From Batillaria attramentaria (taxonomy: Eukaryota; Mollusca; Gastropoda; Batillariidae): a stretch of 64,000 bases of DNA. Every line of letters begins with the position of its first letter. Position 1 is the stretch's first letter. Below, one piece after another: positions 1 through 10,888 of the stretch. Under the pieces are notes generated by a model. It worked only from the letters and a program-made list of their open reading frames with translations, had not been told where the DNA came from and did not search any database. Where the stretch lies: contig JACVVK020000056.1 of NCBI GenBank assembly GCA_018292915.2, positions 1,592,501-1,656,500 of the forward strand. The letters are read 5' to 3'. The position numbers and the translations under genes are program-made.

Positions 1-518
1 GGGTTAGCCCCGGGTTAGAGTCTAACCTCGAACTAAACTAGCTGTAGGGTTAAATTTTTTCTGTCGGTTTTTTTTTTTTTTTTTTTTTTAAATCAGGAAG
101 CGGGTCCATTCCAGCAAGGTGCCTATGCCGCTATAGAAGGATTCTTGTCTTTCTTTCTTCGCGCCCTTTATTTAAATTTAATTTTGTTTTGGGGTTTCTT
201 TTGTCCTAGTCTGGGTAGGCCCGTAGTTAAATTAACCTCGAGTTTTACACACGGGCCCTGGATACTAGAGCACCAGCTATAGGTGTACGCATTTAAAGAT
301 CACGGGGATGAAACAAAATAGAAGAGCGTTTTTGCCGTTATGCCGCTCGAAATCATTGCACCGCCAATCAGCGAGTTCGCACGTGACGTCATAGCACAGG
401 AAAAACGCTTTGTATTTTCAGTTGTCGGTTAGAAAGATTAAAAGGGGCCGTTTACCACCCTAAAACCGACTTTTGCTAAAACATTACTACAATCTAAAGA
501 AGTGTAATAATAATAATA

Positions 519-685
519 GGGGGAGCCGGGGTGGTCGAATGGTACAGCGTTGGACTTCTAATGCTCGGGTCGTGAGTTCGATCCCGGCTGGGGCCAAATA
601 TTTGTGTTGGCTTTTTCATCGTTGCCCCTTTTTTGATATCACCCTATGTGGTGGAAAAGGACGTTAAACCCACAAACACCCACCC
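519..685 (+). mobile_element. SINE-A copy 1 (tRNA-derived, C-rich tail)
   Basis: tRNA-like head with A-box (GTGGTCGAATGG) and B-box (GGTCGTGAGTTCGATCCC), a ~70-bp body (ATATTTGTGTTGGC...GGTGGAAAAGGACGTTAAA) and a CACAAACACCCACCC tail. Flanked on both sides by TAATAATAA, so it sits in a (TAA)n tract. Confidence 0.85.
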
Positions 686-710
686 GTAATAATAATAATA
701 ATAATAGTGA

Positions 711-930
711 GTATTGTATAGGCGCTTTACCCAGTTTCATGAATCGGCTCAAAGCGCCGCGAACCGGCTGAACCCAACACGCACGCTCACGTGAATCACA
801 CGCATTCTCTCACACACTGGACATAAACACATTACAACCACGTGGTGCGAAGGGTCAGCTCAGCTATTTAAATTTCGGAATTTAGAATTGCAATTTTTTT
901 TTTCAAATTTGGTGGGCTGAACATTTATAA
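711..930 (-). mobile_element. SINE-B fragment (3' half)
   Basis: Minus-strand match to the 3' half of the element at 59848-60240: GCGCTTTACCC, TCGGCTCAAAGCGCCGCG, TCACACACTGGACATAAACA, and the AAATTTCGGAATTTAGAATT linker. Confidence 0.75.
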
Positions 931-1251
931 AGCAGAAGTGTATATGCTCATGTTCTGAAAAAAACCAAACCAAACCAAAACAACAACAACAACAACAACA
1001 ACAACACCAACAACAAAACGTCTTTAAATGAGAGCAATCGTCATCGAAGCGTTTCAAGCGGCATAGCAACGGAAAAAGAGCGTCCATTTTGATATCCTTC
1101 GTGAACATCGTATATCATATAATTATAGATTAGTGTTGAGCGCAGCCATGCTCGCATCTTTTTCCACGGGGCTAGCGCTGACCATACAGGACTAGACCTG
1201 TAACAACAAAAACCAAAATCAACCAGTCCCGACGTGCAAACATTGACTCAC

Positions 1252-2402
1252 GGCCATCTGCAGCTCCCTGCCGTGGTCCCAGGCGTTGATGAACTCCTTG
1301 TTGTTCCACACCACGCTGTCCACGGCCGCCCCCATCCTGTTGGACGCGCTGACGTGGAGCTGGTGCTTGCTGTCCGACACGGTCCACCGACCCTCGAATC
1401 CCCCTTCCACGTAACCAAGGCGATGCTCGTGAATGCCGTTGGTCAGGTAATGCTCCACGGCCTGCTGGTAGCTGTGGGCGCCAAGCGAGTCCCGGATGTC
1501 CTTGTATCTGCCCAGACAACACCGTTATTACGGATGAACTTGCTGACATCTACCATCAGCAGTAAGTCAGCATCAGACAATGACAATGACAAGTCAGCAC
1601 TAGAGACCTCTAGTGATAGTCTATGCTGAGCGTGTAGTATTGCCTTTGTATTGTCGTGTAGTGTAGTGTAGTGTAGTGTAGTGTAGTGTAGTGTAGTGTA
1701 GTGTAGTGTAGTGTAGTGTAGTGTTGTGTTGTGTTGTGTTTCGTTGTGTTGTGTTGTGTTGTGTTGTTATGTTGTGTTGTGTAGTCGCAATGTAATGTAG
1801 TGTAGTGTAGTGCATCATGTAGTGTTGTAATCCAGCATTGTGCTGCATTGCATTGTACTGTATAGTAACACAATGTGTCATATGGTAGCCGGCGTGATGT
1901 ATTGTATAGAATTGCACTGTTCTATTTCGTAGTGTATTGTACTGTGTGTGTAAGTGTTTGTAAAGAAAACAACCCCCAAAAGAATAATAATTAAAAACAA
2001 GGAGGAACGGCCCCGTCCTACAAAGTTGTTTCTCCAAATTTCATGTTATTTTGTCTGTTTTGTTGTTATTGTTGCCGGTTCTCCCCTCTCCAAGTTCTAC
2101 CAATGACACTAGATCCTCTACGACCTCGACCGATTAGTCACGTGACTGGGGGTGGGGCCGGGTGGGGGGAGAGAGACAGACAGACAGACAGACAGAGACA
2201 GAGAGACACAGAGAGAGAGAGAGAGAGAGAGTGGGTGGGTGGGTGTTTAGGAGTTTAACGTCCTTTTCCACCACGTAAGGGTGCTTTCTAAGACGGGGCA
2301 ACGAGAGAAAGGCCAGCACAAACATTTGGCCCCAGCCGGGATTCGAACTCTCGACCCGAGCATTGAAAGTCCAACGCTCTACCATTCGGCCACCCTGGCT
2401 CC

Positions 2403-2436
<34 letters not shown>

Positions 2437-3385
2437 CAGTTCCGTGAACTAAACATTTGACGTCAGCCTCAGGCAGGTCGTCATACACAGACAGAGAGAT
2501 GACGTCAATTCCGCGAACTAAACATTTTCACGTCAGCCTCTAGCACTGCTATCGTCTGAGGAAGCTTGTTTATGTCTTGTGATTTCCCTGTTGGCTTTGT
2601 GGCTTCCCCGATTGAATTATTTTTCACATGAAATCTGGAAGATCTAGAGGGCTGGTTAAATGTCGGAGGCAGTGACGATACTTGCTTATTTTGTCTGTGA
2701 ACTAAGCGTTTGACGTCAGCTTCACACTGGTGGTATGACAGATGATGCTTGTGCATGTCTTGTGATTTCCCTGTTGCTTTTGTGACTTCCCTGGCTGAAC
2801 TAATTTTTACATAAAATCTGGAAGATCTAGAGGGCTGGTGAAACATGGACTAGAATACTTTGGATTGTACTTATGAAATCGAAAATTTGGAACTCTTTTG
2901 ACCGGTGCTTCTCGCAGAAACTTGAAAAAGTTATGTTTATCTAAAAGTTCAGTTATTCTAAATGCTAAAGATATAATAGTGCAGTAGTTCCTGTCATATG
3001 TGCAGTTGTCACACTAGACAAAAACGCCGGGATGATAAGTAATTTGCAGTAGTCTTTTCATAGATATTTGATCTTATGTGCAAACCACCCCTACCTCGGA
3101 AATATTTTTTTTACACAAAACCAGTCAGAGCTACAGAGCTGTAGCACTAATCAATGCAGTGTGATTGGGTGAACTTCCAAAGTCTAGAAAATGAAGGAAT
3201 TTGAACAACTTTTTCGAAAAAATTCGTAACATGACCGATTTTTTAAAATTGGCGATAACTCTTCTGAAAATGCGGCAGGCTAAAAATCGTGAAAGGTAGC
3301 TCTGGAGAAGGTGATTTCCCATTTCATCTCAAAGTAAAAAGGCCTCCATCGAGGTGGTTTAGGAGATAGCCATCATTACATCCGT

Positions 3386-3469
<84 letters not shown>

Positions 3470-4807
3470 TTCCCGCCAAAAAGAACGCAGCAGCAAAGTG
3501 TGCACGTAAGGTGTCTATGACGCAGATTTCGTTACGTCACTGTGTGCGTGAAAGTAAGTATTGTTTGGAGAAACGTCACAGTCTTGTTTTGTATCACTGA
3601 AACTTGCTGCTGCGCGTAGCAAAATCTGCCCCGTCTCATAAAGTTGTTTCTCTATAGAGAAACAACTTAAAAAAGAAAGAAAGTCTTTGATGAGCATCTA
3701 GCGACTTACAGGTCTGATGTGCTGCGGACATCGCTATCTTCTTCTTCTTCTTCTTCATTTTTTGGTAAATCTCCAGACAAGTGTAATGAAATCTACGAAT
3801 GTGCACAGAAAGTACGAGAAATATGAACTGCCTGGACCATTCAGTACTGGTCATAGTGCCGTAAAATATAAAAATAGGAAATCAAATGAAAAGAAAATGT
3901 GGAAGATCGTTCACCAAAAGCTCTATAAACGTCCTATGGTACCTTTATGGTTGGCCCATCACTCCTCAAGGCCAAGATTATCTTCAGAAAAGGCGCGCAA
4001 GCAAATTCACTCAATGCCACAACGTCTGTAACTCACCTGGCCAGGTACTGCATGGAGTGGAAGTTGCCGCTAGCCTGTAGACCCATGCCGATACCATGTT
4101 GAAGCCAGTGATGTTTTGCGGCAGCCTCGTCATGAATTCCGGCGTTCACCACCTCGGGGTTGGTGCTAATGTAGAAGTTGTAGTTAAACACGGCGGGGGA
4201 CGCCAGGTCTACAGCGGCCTCTGTGACTGGGACAATTGTAATGTGTATCATTGATATAAACAAAATGCAAGAGCCCCATCATTTATCTGTTGTATGATTT
4301 TTTTTTTTTTTTTTTTTGGTAATCGGGAGTTCGATGAATTAGCATGAAGGTGCAGCGTCTCCTACAGTCATGTCCTAGGTTTATACTGCCCCGTAGACCA
4401 GTTTGCATCATTTGTTCAATGACAATATTACAGGTTTTTTGTTGTTGTTGTTTTTCAAGTAGGGCAGACACACATACTGAGCCGTGAATCAGTCTTTGTT
4501 GCTTGCGCGGCATTAAGCCTTAAAAACTCACTCACTCACTCACTCACCCTATCATTTGTCTTCAATGACAGTAGTTTCGGTTCGCCATAGAGAGCCTCAG
4601 AGAAAGAGAGAGAAACAGAGAGAGAGAGGGAGAGAACGAACGAACGAACGAACGAAACTTTATTTTACAAGGATAAAAGATTAGGTCACAGACCTGTCTT
4701 ACATCTTGTCCTTGCTAGGCAATAACTAAGAAAGTTAAACTAAGTAAACTAAGTAAAGCGCGTGCACCCACCCACCCTCACACACACACACGCACACACA
4801 CACACAC

Positions 4808-4893
<86 letters not shown>

Positions 4894-4949
4894 ACGCACG
4901 CACGCGAGATATATCGAAATAATGAAATGGAGGGGGGGGGGGAGGAGAA

Positions 4950-4986
<37 letters not shown>

Positions 4987-5152
4987 GTGCAACTAAACGT
5001 TACCAACTCAACTGAAAGTTACCAGCAACGAAAATGACAAAGATGAGAAACTAAACGTTACCGGCAAATGACAAAAACGGAAAACAACTAAGCTAAACGT
5101 TACCAACAACGCAAATGACAAAGAGCCCGAGAACCGCTGCCAGTGTCGCCAT
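1252..5152 (-). CDS. Secreted repeat-module protein, 5' part (three coding exons, continues off left edge)
   Basis: Three phase-compatible exons on the minus strand: 5152-5104 (ATG, then a hydrophobic leader MATLAAVLGLFVICVV that looks like a signal peptide), 4220-4037 and 1507-1252. Donors are GTAACG, GTGAGT and GTGAGT; acceptors end CACAG and GGCAG. About 163 residues are encoded. After the leader come two imperfect ~45-residue modules with the pattern Y-x4-NPE...HxxxHGI and HYLTNGIHEHRLGY, then a module with EGRW, VDSVVWNN, EFINAWDHGREL. The NP-x-V...H-Y-x2-G pattern resembles modules of bacterial secreted proteins; the WN-x-EF-x-N-x2-DHGR-x-LQ motif also recalls bacterial hypothetical proteins (from memory, not searched). 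The last donor is in phase 0, so further exons lie left of the window. Function unknown. Exon joins are well supported; the family call is weak. Confidence 0.68.
1652..1830 (+). repeat. (GTGTA)n / (GTGTT)n pentanucleotide array
   Basis: About thirty GTGTA and GTGTT units with interruptions; the long Tyr/His/Leu-rich reading frames here are artefacts of the repeat. Confidence 0.9.
2232..2404 (-). mobile_element. SINE-A copy 2
   Basis: Minus-strand copy with intact A- and B-boxes; inserted in a (GA)n tract that continues on both sides (2206-2231, 2405-2433). Confidence 0.85.
2446..2850 (+). repeat. 185-bp tandem duplication with CRE-like cores
   Basis: Units start at 2514 and 2699 (GAACTAA...), preceded by a partial unit at 2446. 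Shared segments: CTTGTGATTTCCCTGTTG, AAATCTGGAAGATCTAGAGG. TGACGTCA-type motifs occur at about 2460, 2500 and 2711. In intron 2 of the left-edge gene. Confidence 0.75.
3388..3465 (+). repeat. (CA)n microsatellite
   Basis: About 39 CA units, intron 2 of the left-edge gene. Confidence 0.95.
4440..4548 (+). mobile_element. Short 3' tail of the same retrotransposon family as 59080-59690, with (CTCA)n end
   Basis: GCCGTGAATCAGTCTTTGTT and GCTTGCGCGGCATTAAGCC match the last ~60 bp of the element at 59640-59690, but the terminal simple repeat is (ACTC)n rather than (TAAC)n. A heavily 5'-truncated copy in intron 2 of the left-edge gene. Confidence 0.55.
4771..4983 (+). repeat. (CA)n, (GCAC)n, G-run and (GA)n compound microsatellite
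   Basis: Interrupted CA array to 4905, G-run 4931-4940, GA array 4953-4983. Confidence 0.95.
4995..5110 (+). repeat. Short AAACGTTACC repeat around the first donor
   Basis: CTAAACGTTACC occurs at about 4993, 5050 and 5093; the last copy overlaps the exon 1 donor of the left-edge gene (GTAACGTTT on the minus strand). Confidence 0.6.
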
Positions 5153-5689
5153 GATGCACCTCTCACTGCCGGACCAAAGACTGAACGGATTACAATGCTA
5201 GAAAAGAGGTCAGGTCGTTGTTTTCCCGCAGATCTTCATCATCCGCTACAATGAATGTTTTTCCTGTGACCCTAGTTCAGCAGCACTGATAGAGGTTCTG
5301 CGTGAGTTTTGTTCGGAAAGTATTGTCAGTCGTGACGCACTGACAGAAACTAATCTAAGACCTCTTCCACAGCATGTTAGTGGTGATTTTTTTTTCTTTT
5401 CTTTACTGAACAGACCCCTACAATCTGAGAAACGGCAGGTGCCTACTACTAATCTACCGGTCTGGTCCATATGATGCAAACATTGAATATTGAGTGCGGT
5501 AGTCAGTGGTGGCGGTGCTTGTCACAGTGGTGGTGGCGGCCTAGCGGCGTACGCAACCGTGACTAACGCAGGGGAATGGGGAGGGTGGCCGGGTGGGTGA
5601 AGGTGGGTGGGGGGGGGGATGGGGGGTAGGGGGTAGACACATTTGATGAATGCTGCCTAGTGGAGCCGGAAAGTTTTGGAAACGTGTTT

Positions 5690-6370
5690 TATTATTTGTG
5701 TGACTGATTCTCGTTCACTGAGTTTGAGGTTCAGTCATGGTGTTCGGTTGGTCAGTTTTCCTGCCCGTCAGTGCATTATTATAGTTTATCTTTCAAGTTT
5801 TTGCTGGTTTTAGTAGAGAGTATCGGCGGTAGCCGTGAGAAACCAGAACCGACTAGACTAGCGGTTTTTTTTTCTTCTCTATTTGTTACTGATTCAAGTT
5901 ATAATTACGGGGTGTGTGTAGATCTAACTTTCATTGACCGCTGACTGAGTTTTGTTACTGACGGAGTGCACAGTTAGTACTCAGTAGTATCACTGAGTGC
6001 CAGCCGCTAAGCTGAATGATGACGTTCTCACTGAGTACGAGGAAACTACTGAGCCGTGTTAAAATTGCCGGCGGGATAAGGCTGAGAGGGTGGGTCAGTG
6101 TTTGGGAGTCAAGTTTAGCGTCCTCGAGTCAGTCAGTTTTGAATAAGGTCAGTAGTAGATGGCTATTGAATACATGTGCCACTGACTTACTCAGTTATGT
6201 TTTTCAGCAAATTTTCCTACGCTATGGTGAGCTCAACAAGGCCAGAACTGTCCGGCCGGCCGTCTCCAGTGCCGGACTGCCGTGACTCAGTCAGTGACGA
6301 CTGAGTCTTCGCTGAGTCACAGTTTAAAAAAAAAAAAAATCCTCACTGAGCCGGTTTCGCCGTTACTGAG
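5690..6370. promoter_or_regulatory. ACTGAGT/CAGTCAG-rich segment with AP-1-like sites
   Basis: CTGAGT, ACTGAC and CAGTCAGT words occur more than twenty times on the two strands; full TGACTCA and TGAGTCA words are near 6285 and 6313. Could be an EEPD1 promoter region or a decayed tandem repeat. Confidence 0.35.
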
Positions 6371-7918
6371 CCTCCGCCAGCAGAAGTTTGGAGGAATCAC
6401 CAAATCGGCCTATGGTGTCCCCAGCCTTGTTTTTCTTTTGTGAACCAATGCAAGGAAGGCAGACAAACTGAATTTTTTTTTTTTTTTTTTTTCACGGAAG
6501 GCACTCGGGCAGCCCATGCGCGCACAGAAGCCAAGCCGCGTTCCAGTCGCTGCGGCGGAGTGTGCTACAGCACAGGTGTCCGTTCTTCTGCGCATGCGTT
6601 GAATGACCTTCGACCTCCCTGTGGAAAGGCGATCACGGTGGCAGCGGATGATGATCGGAAGTTGGTGCCAGTTCCTGACCTACTGGGGTTAACGACTCAA
6701 ACTATGCCTCCTTTGGTCTCGTTTCGTAAACTACAAATGAATGACTCCCTTGTAAGTATCTTTAACCTTATCTATCTGCGGTGAATCCACCTCTTTTGAC
6801 CGCAGCATAAATCACTGGGTTACGAACTCATCCTTCACGATTGATTAGGGCGAGATAGGCAAATTCAGTCTTACTCAACCTTAGCGTACGTGATTCACTT
6901 CGTTTAACAAGTAGGTTTTCACGGCGCCCTCGTAGGCACTTCAGTACATTGTTGTAATAACTGCCAGTGGAGAGACGAGAATTATGAAGTGTATGTTTAT
7001 TATTTCGTCACGGCTATGGACACCGACAGATCGAGGTGTGTTACGGGAGGTATCGATGACGATGTTCAGACTTCGACTCATAACTTAGAGCATCAGTAAA
7101 GAGTACTGGTACAGTTTGTAAAGTTCCACCGATGTGCCTCCTCAACGCTGTTTAGATCGTGATGTTCATGAGGACTGTTAACGGCAGGTGCCTCTGGCTT
7201 TGCGACCACGTATTTCAGATTCACAAGTTCTCTACCCCTTGTTTACAGTTACGCTCAACAAAAATACATTAGCTACAGCGACATACGCTTTATGACATAA
7301 TTAGAAATGCACATGCTGCATGCCTGGTGATAGGCCCAGTATGTGACAAGGATTAAAGTGAACGCCCTGTGTGGGTGTGTGTGTCATCGCAGTTGCTGTC
7401 TTGACCGCAGTCATTCGCTCATTGTGTGGGTGAGGGAAAGGTACAGGAATGTGTAGCTGGCTGTAAGTTAGTGTAAGGGACTATTAAGTTGCTCAGGAAG
7501 CTGTGGGTGGTGACATAAATGAGCTCTTGCTAGTACAGCAAGCGTGGTAACCTATATTTACCGCAAGAAGGGGATTCTTTTCTTTGTGACAGTCATTGTT
7601 GGCCTTTCACTGACCTCATGCAGCTACAGTTTCTGTACAAGGAGTGTTGTTTACGTGTTAGTAACAAGGCAGTTTATAAAAGCTTGTGAACAGGCACTTG
7701 CAGTGACAAGCTGAATTGGACTGTTGGTATAATATTCGTTTACTTGGACAGTGATCGTGACTGTGGATTCCTGCTTTATTTCTGTTGTCACCAGTATGTA
7801 TGTAATTCATTTTGGTTGTGTCATTGGTAGGATCAGTTTCTAAATCCATATGTATAGCTTTCGTGGCAACAACATCAATACATTAACAGATGTGTATAGA
7901 ATAAAAAAATAATCGTGA

Positions 7919-8200
7919 AATGCACAGCTTGATTTTGTGTTGGCCACCTGTTGCTTGCTGCATCAAATTGAATGTCAGAATGCATGTCACTTGTGGTTTT
8001 ATGTTTTGTCTAGGGTGGTGGTGGGTGTGGTCTAGTATTGAATATTAATAATAAATATATTCATGCAAAATACAGCCTGGTATTGTGTGTGGGCCACCTG
8101 TTGCCTGCTGCATAAAACTGATTGCGTGAGTCACACACAGGTATTTTTTTTCACCAAAGTGTAGTTATTGTTTCATGTGGTTTGAACAAGGAAGGTTATG
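7919..8200 (+). repeat. ~148-bp imperfect tandem duplication
   Basis: GGCCACCTGTTGCTTGCTGC (7943) and GGCCACCTGTTGCCTGCTGC (8092) anchor two diverged units, each followed by a CAC-rich stretch and TTTCATGTGG/TTTTATG. Upstream of EEPD1. Confidence 0.55.
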
Positions 8201-9074
8201 CCTCGTCTGTTCATACTGCTGACAACAGTCCTCTGACAAGTGGTCATGTCATTGACGTTGTGTTTGCTGGTGCTTTCTCTGACATCAGCACTGTGAAAAT
8301 TAGAATCTATAAATAAACAGAAGTTATTTCTACATGATGAGACCAGCCAGTGCCTGATAAAACTAGAGTGTGTTTTCAGAAATGCACAAGCAAATGCAAA
8401 GCGATAAACTAGCGTGAGGGAAAATTGAGCTTATTCACAGCTGGTCCAAAGGTTAAAATCACAGTGTGTATTCAACATGTACTAAGCTCATCTTCACCAG
8501 TACACTTTGTGGATGTGTTACCGGCTGTAAGTGTCAGTCACAGACTTAAGTGTTGTACGTACTAAAGCTGACTATGAAAAATGCTTTGACTTCATCTCCC
8601 TGAGAAGTCCTCACTAGACCTATCCAAACATTTAGAAGAAGAAAGAAGGTTTAAAAAAGAAAAGAAAAAAAAAATGTAAAATTAACAAACAGTTATATCA
8701 TTGAATGTTGTAGATTTTTGTTAATTCAATTTAATTTTTTGTTAATTTTAAATCGTTTTTTCTTCTTCCGTATCCTCCCCCCCCCCCCTTGTTTAATTTT
8801 ATAAAAATAGTTTTACAATTGGGTCAACAGCTGTGAAATATCTGCTATGCTAACTTAGATTAGTGGCTACCTTGACGTGACTTAGGGTTTACCTGATGCT
8901 TACTTTGATCAGGTATCATTATGCAAATCAATATCTAATGAACGTGATGAACATTGCACTGTCCGCATATCTCAGGATGGGTTCAGTTCAGATAATTATA
9001 ATAAGGTCGCTGTGGTCATCTGATAATTTGCTAGATAAACCATTCTATTCTTAGTTAATCAATTCTTCATACAT

Positions 9075-9296
9075 CAGCGATTGTCAAATGCACTCGCCCG
9101 CTCGCTTTCGCTACCAAATTTACCGTCGGGCGAGTGAAAGCTCCGGTAGCGGTAGCCCGAATGGCGAGCAGGAATTCTGAGATGAATCAGAACCTAGCAG
9201 CCACTCCAGCCTCCAGAAATTTTTTCGGGCGACCAGTTTTGTTCAGGGCGGTAGCCCGAATGGCTATCATGGTCCTGACACATTTGACGATCGCTG
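9075..9296. mobile_element. TIR element family L (222-bp MITE) with 6-bp duplication
   Basis: Termini CAGCGATTGTCAAATG / CATTTGACGATCGCTG (15 of 16 paired); flanks ATACAT at 9069-9074 and 9297-9302. Interior contains the repeated GGTAGCCCGAATGGC. Upstream of EEPD1. Confidence 0.8.
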
Positions 9297-10888
9297 ATAC
9301 ATGCATGTACCAGTTACATAGAACAGGTGAAAGATGTTCTTCAGTTCAACAAAGTTTCTGTGGACAATAACTGTATGCCCATTGATATATAAATGACAAG
9401 TAAGTGCAGCATACATTTCAATTATAAAACTGTTAAACAGCATTTCGGTTGTGACTGTCTTGTGATTTCCGTCATACTGCTGGCGGTGGAGAGGTCTGCA
9501 GCTTTGACCTGTGTCAGAACTTACAGAGGAAGCTATGTCTCAGTCAGGAAGTTATTCCACTTGGTACTAGCCATTCCACCTTGTGTACACACCATGACAC
9601 GCACATGATATATCAAGTGTGCACACTAAACATCCCACGTCCATCTTTCGAAGAAGAGAAGGCTGTGGCCGGTGGCGTGGACAACAGAAATACTGTCACA
9701 CATGTATGCACCAGTGGGAATGGCAGGGTGAAGGTTTGCACCTTAAGTTCCGGTTAGTGGCAGCAGGCTTTCACTGCTTCATCCTCCAGCCCTGCAGTGC
9801 CATGAGAATTTCAAAAGAGATCATCATCTCTGAGGAGAAGTCTACCATATTCATACCATACCATACTATTACTAGTCCAGTCTCAAATACATGTACCATA
9901 AACACAAGTATTTGATCAAGCTCAAACTTCTATACATGTATTTATCGTGCATCTCATTCCTGACAGTGGAAGGAGCACATGCTCTTTTACTTGGGTTTCC
10001 CCTTTTCAAGAGTCTACATGTACCTTTTTGCTGTCGGAACTTTGAGACATCTGCTGACTAGCAGAATCGCTTTCAGTGGTGTGACAGGCGGGAAGGGGGT
10101 GGTGTCAGTGCCAGGTTAGTGGGTCAGCACTTTTCTGTTCCAGGCTAAGTTTATATTGAACAGTAGAGAACTGTGAAGCGCTGTTTGCAGTTGTTGGGTG
10201 TGCCGGTATCGTGTAGTGCATGATGAAACGGCTCCAGTTTTTTGGGGGATTTTCTTTCTTCTGTTGCTACTCCTCCAGGTAGGCAGCAGTGTATACTATT
10301 AGTGTAGCGTTTTGGCTCACAGTGTCTCTCAAAGCCGGTATTTTGCAAACCAGGTATTTGACTGCTGACTTCATTCGTTTTTGTGTTTGTTTTAGTCCCA
10401 ATGTGTCTTAGAACGTGCTGTGTTAGATTTTGAAAACTGCGCTGGTCTGTAGATTCCTTGTAACATTTGTGGTGAGCTATTTTTTTCTTTTTTTAAATTT
10501 TAAATTGCACTTTAAACTGAAGGTTCAGGCTGTATGACATGTAACGATCTGACTGTTGTGTGTTACAGGTTTCCAGTCGAAACACAGCTACCTGGGATTA
10601 CCTCTGGAAACTGATCGTGCAGACAGAAAACCTCAGCAGACTGACGTTGCCGTCAACATCCTGAACACGCCTCACTGTCACTGAATGAAAAGATATGTTC
10701 CAAAAGTCAGCATAACCTTGCGTTGATTCAGCATGAAAAATTACACTGAATGACAGCGTGTTTGATTAGTTTGCCCGCGAGTGTTGAACCCGGGCAATGT
10801 CATCATGTGACAAAACAGAGGTAACATATTTTCTTACCTGTCTACAGTAGTGTGTAGTGATAGTGTTGAAGTCTGACTGACACACATC

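Larger units (their letters stand above)
1..1251. other. Left edge: intron of the secreted-protein gene; repeats only
   Basis: Holds poly-T (67-89), SINE-A copy 1, a SINE-B fragment and an AACA-rich run (961-1019). GGGTTAG occurs twice in the first 20 bases, but there is no telomeric array. No exon seen; the phase-0 donor at 1251 needs an acceptor beyond position 1. Confidence 0.6.
5153..10888. other. Region upstream of EEPD1: no coding exon found
   Basis: Contains a G-rich stretch (5573-5630), a region with dense CTGAG/CAGTCAG words (5690-6370), a T-run, a relatively CpG-rich stretch (6490-6620), the ~148-bp duplication and the 222-bp MITE. A GTAAGT at 6750 could be the donor of a non-coding EEPD1 exon, and CTACAG at about 10847 an acceptor; both are guesses. 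Confidence 0.4.

Noticed and set aside
1..20. GGGTTAG words at the left edge as possible telomere sequence
   Set aside because: Only two separated words, no array; genes and unique sequence follow.
1610..2037. Tyr/His/Leu-rich frames of 87 and 138 codons
   Set aside because: Translation of the GTGTA pentanucleotide array; no splice or start context.
3388..3465. Regular arrays considered as CRISPR-like
   Set aside because: Dinucleotide repeats without spacers in a eukaryotic sequence; no cas genes.
4749..5037. Long Cys-Val and Thr-His reading frames over CA/GT arrays
   Set aside because: Pure translation of dinucleotide repeats in several frames; the same applies at 28429-28753, 29897-30164, 51015-51487 and 60529-60752.
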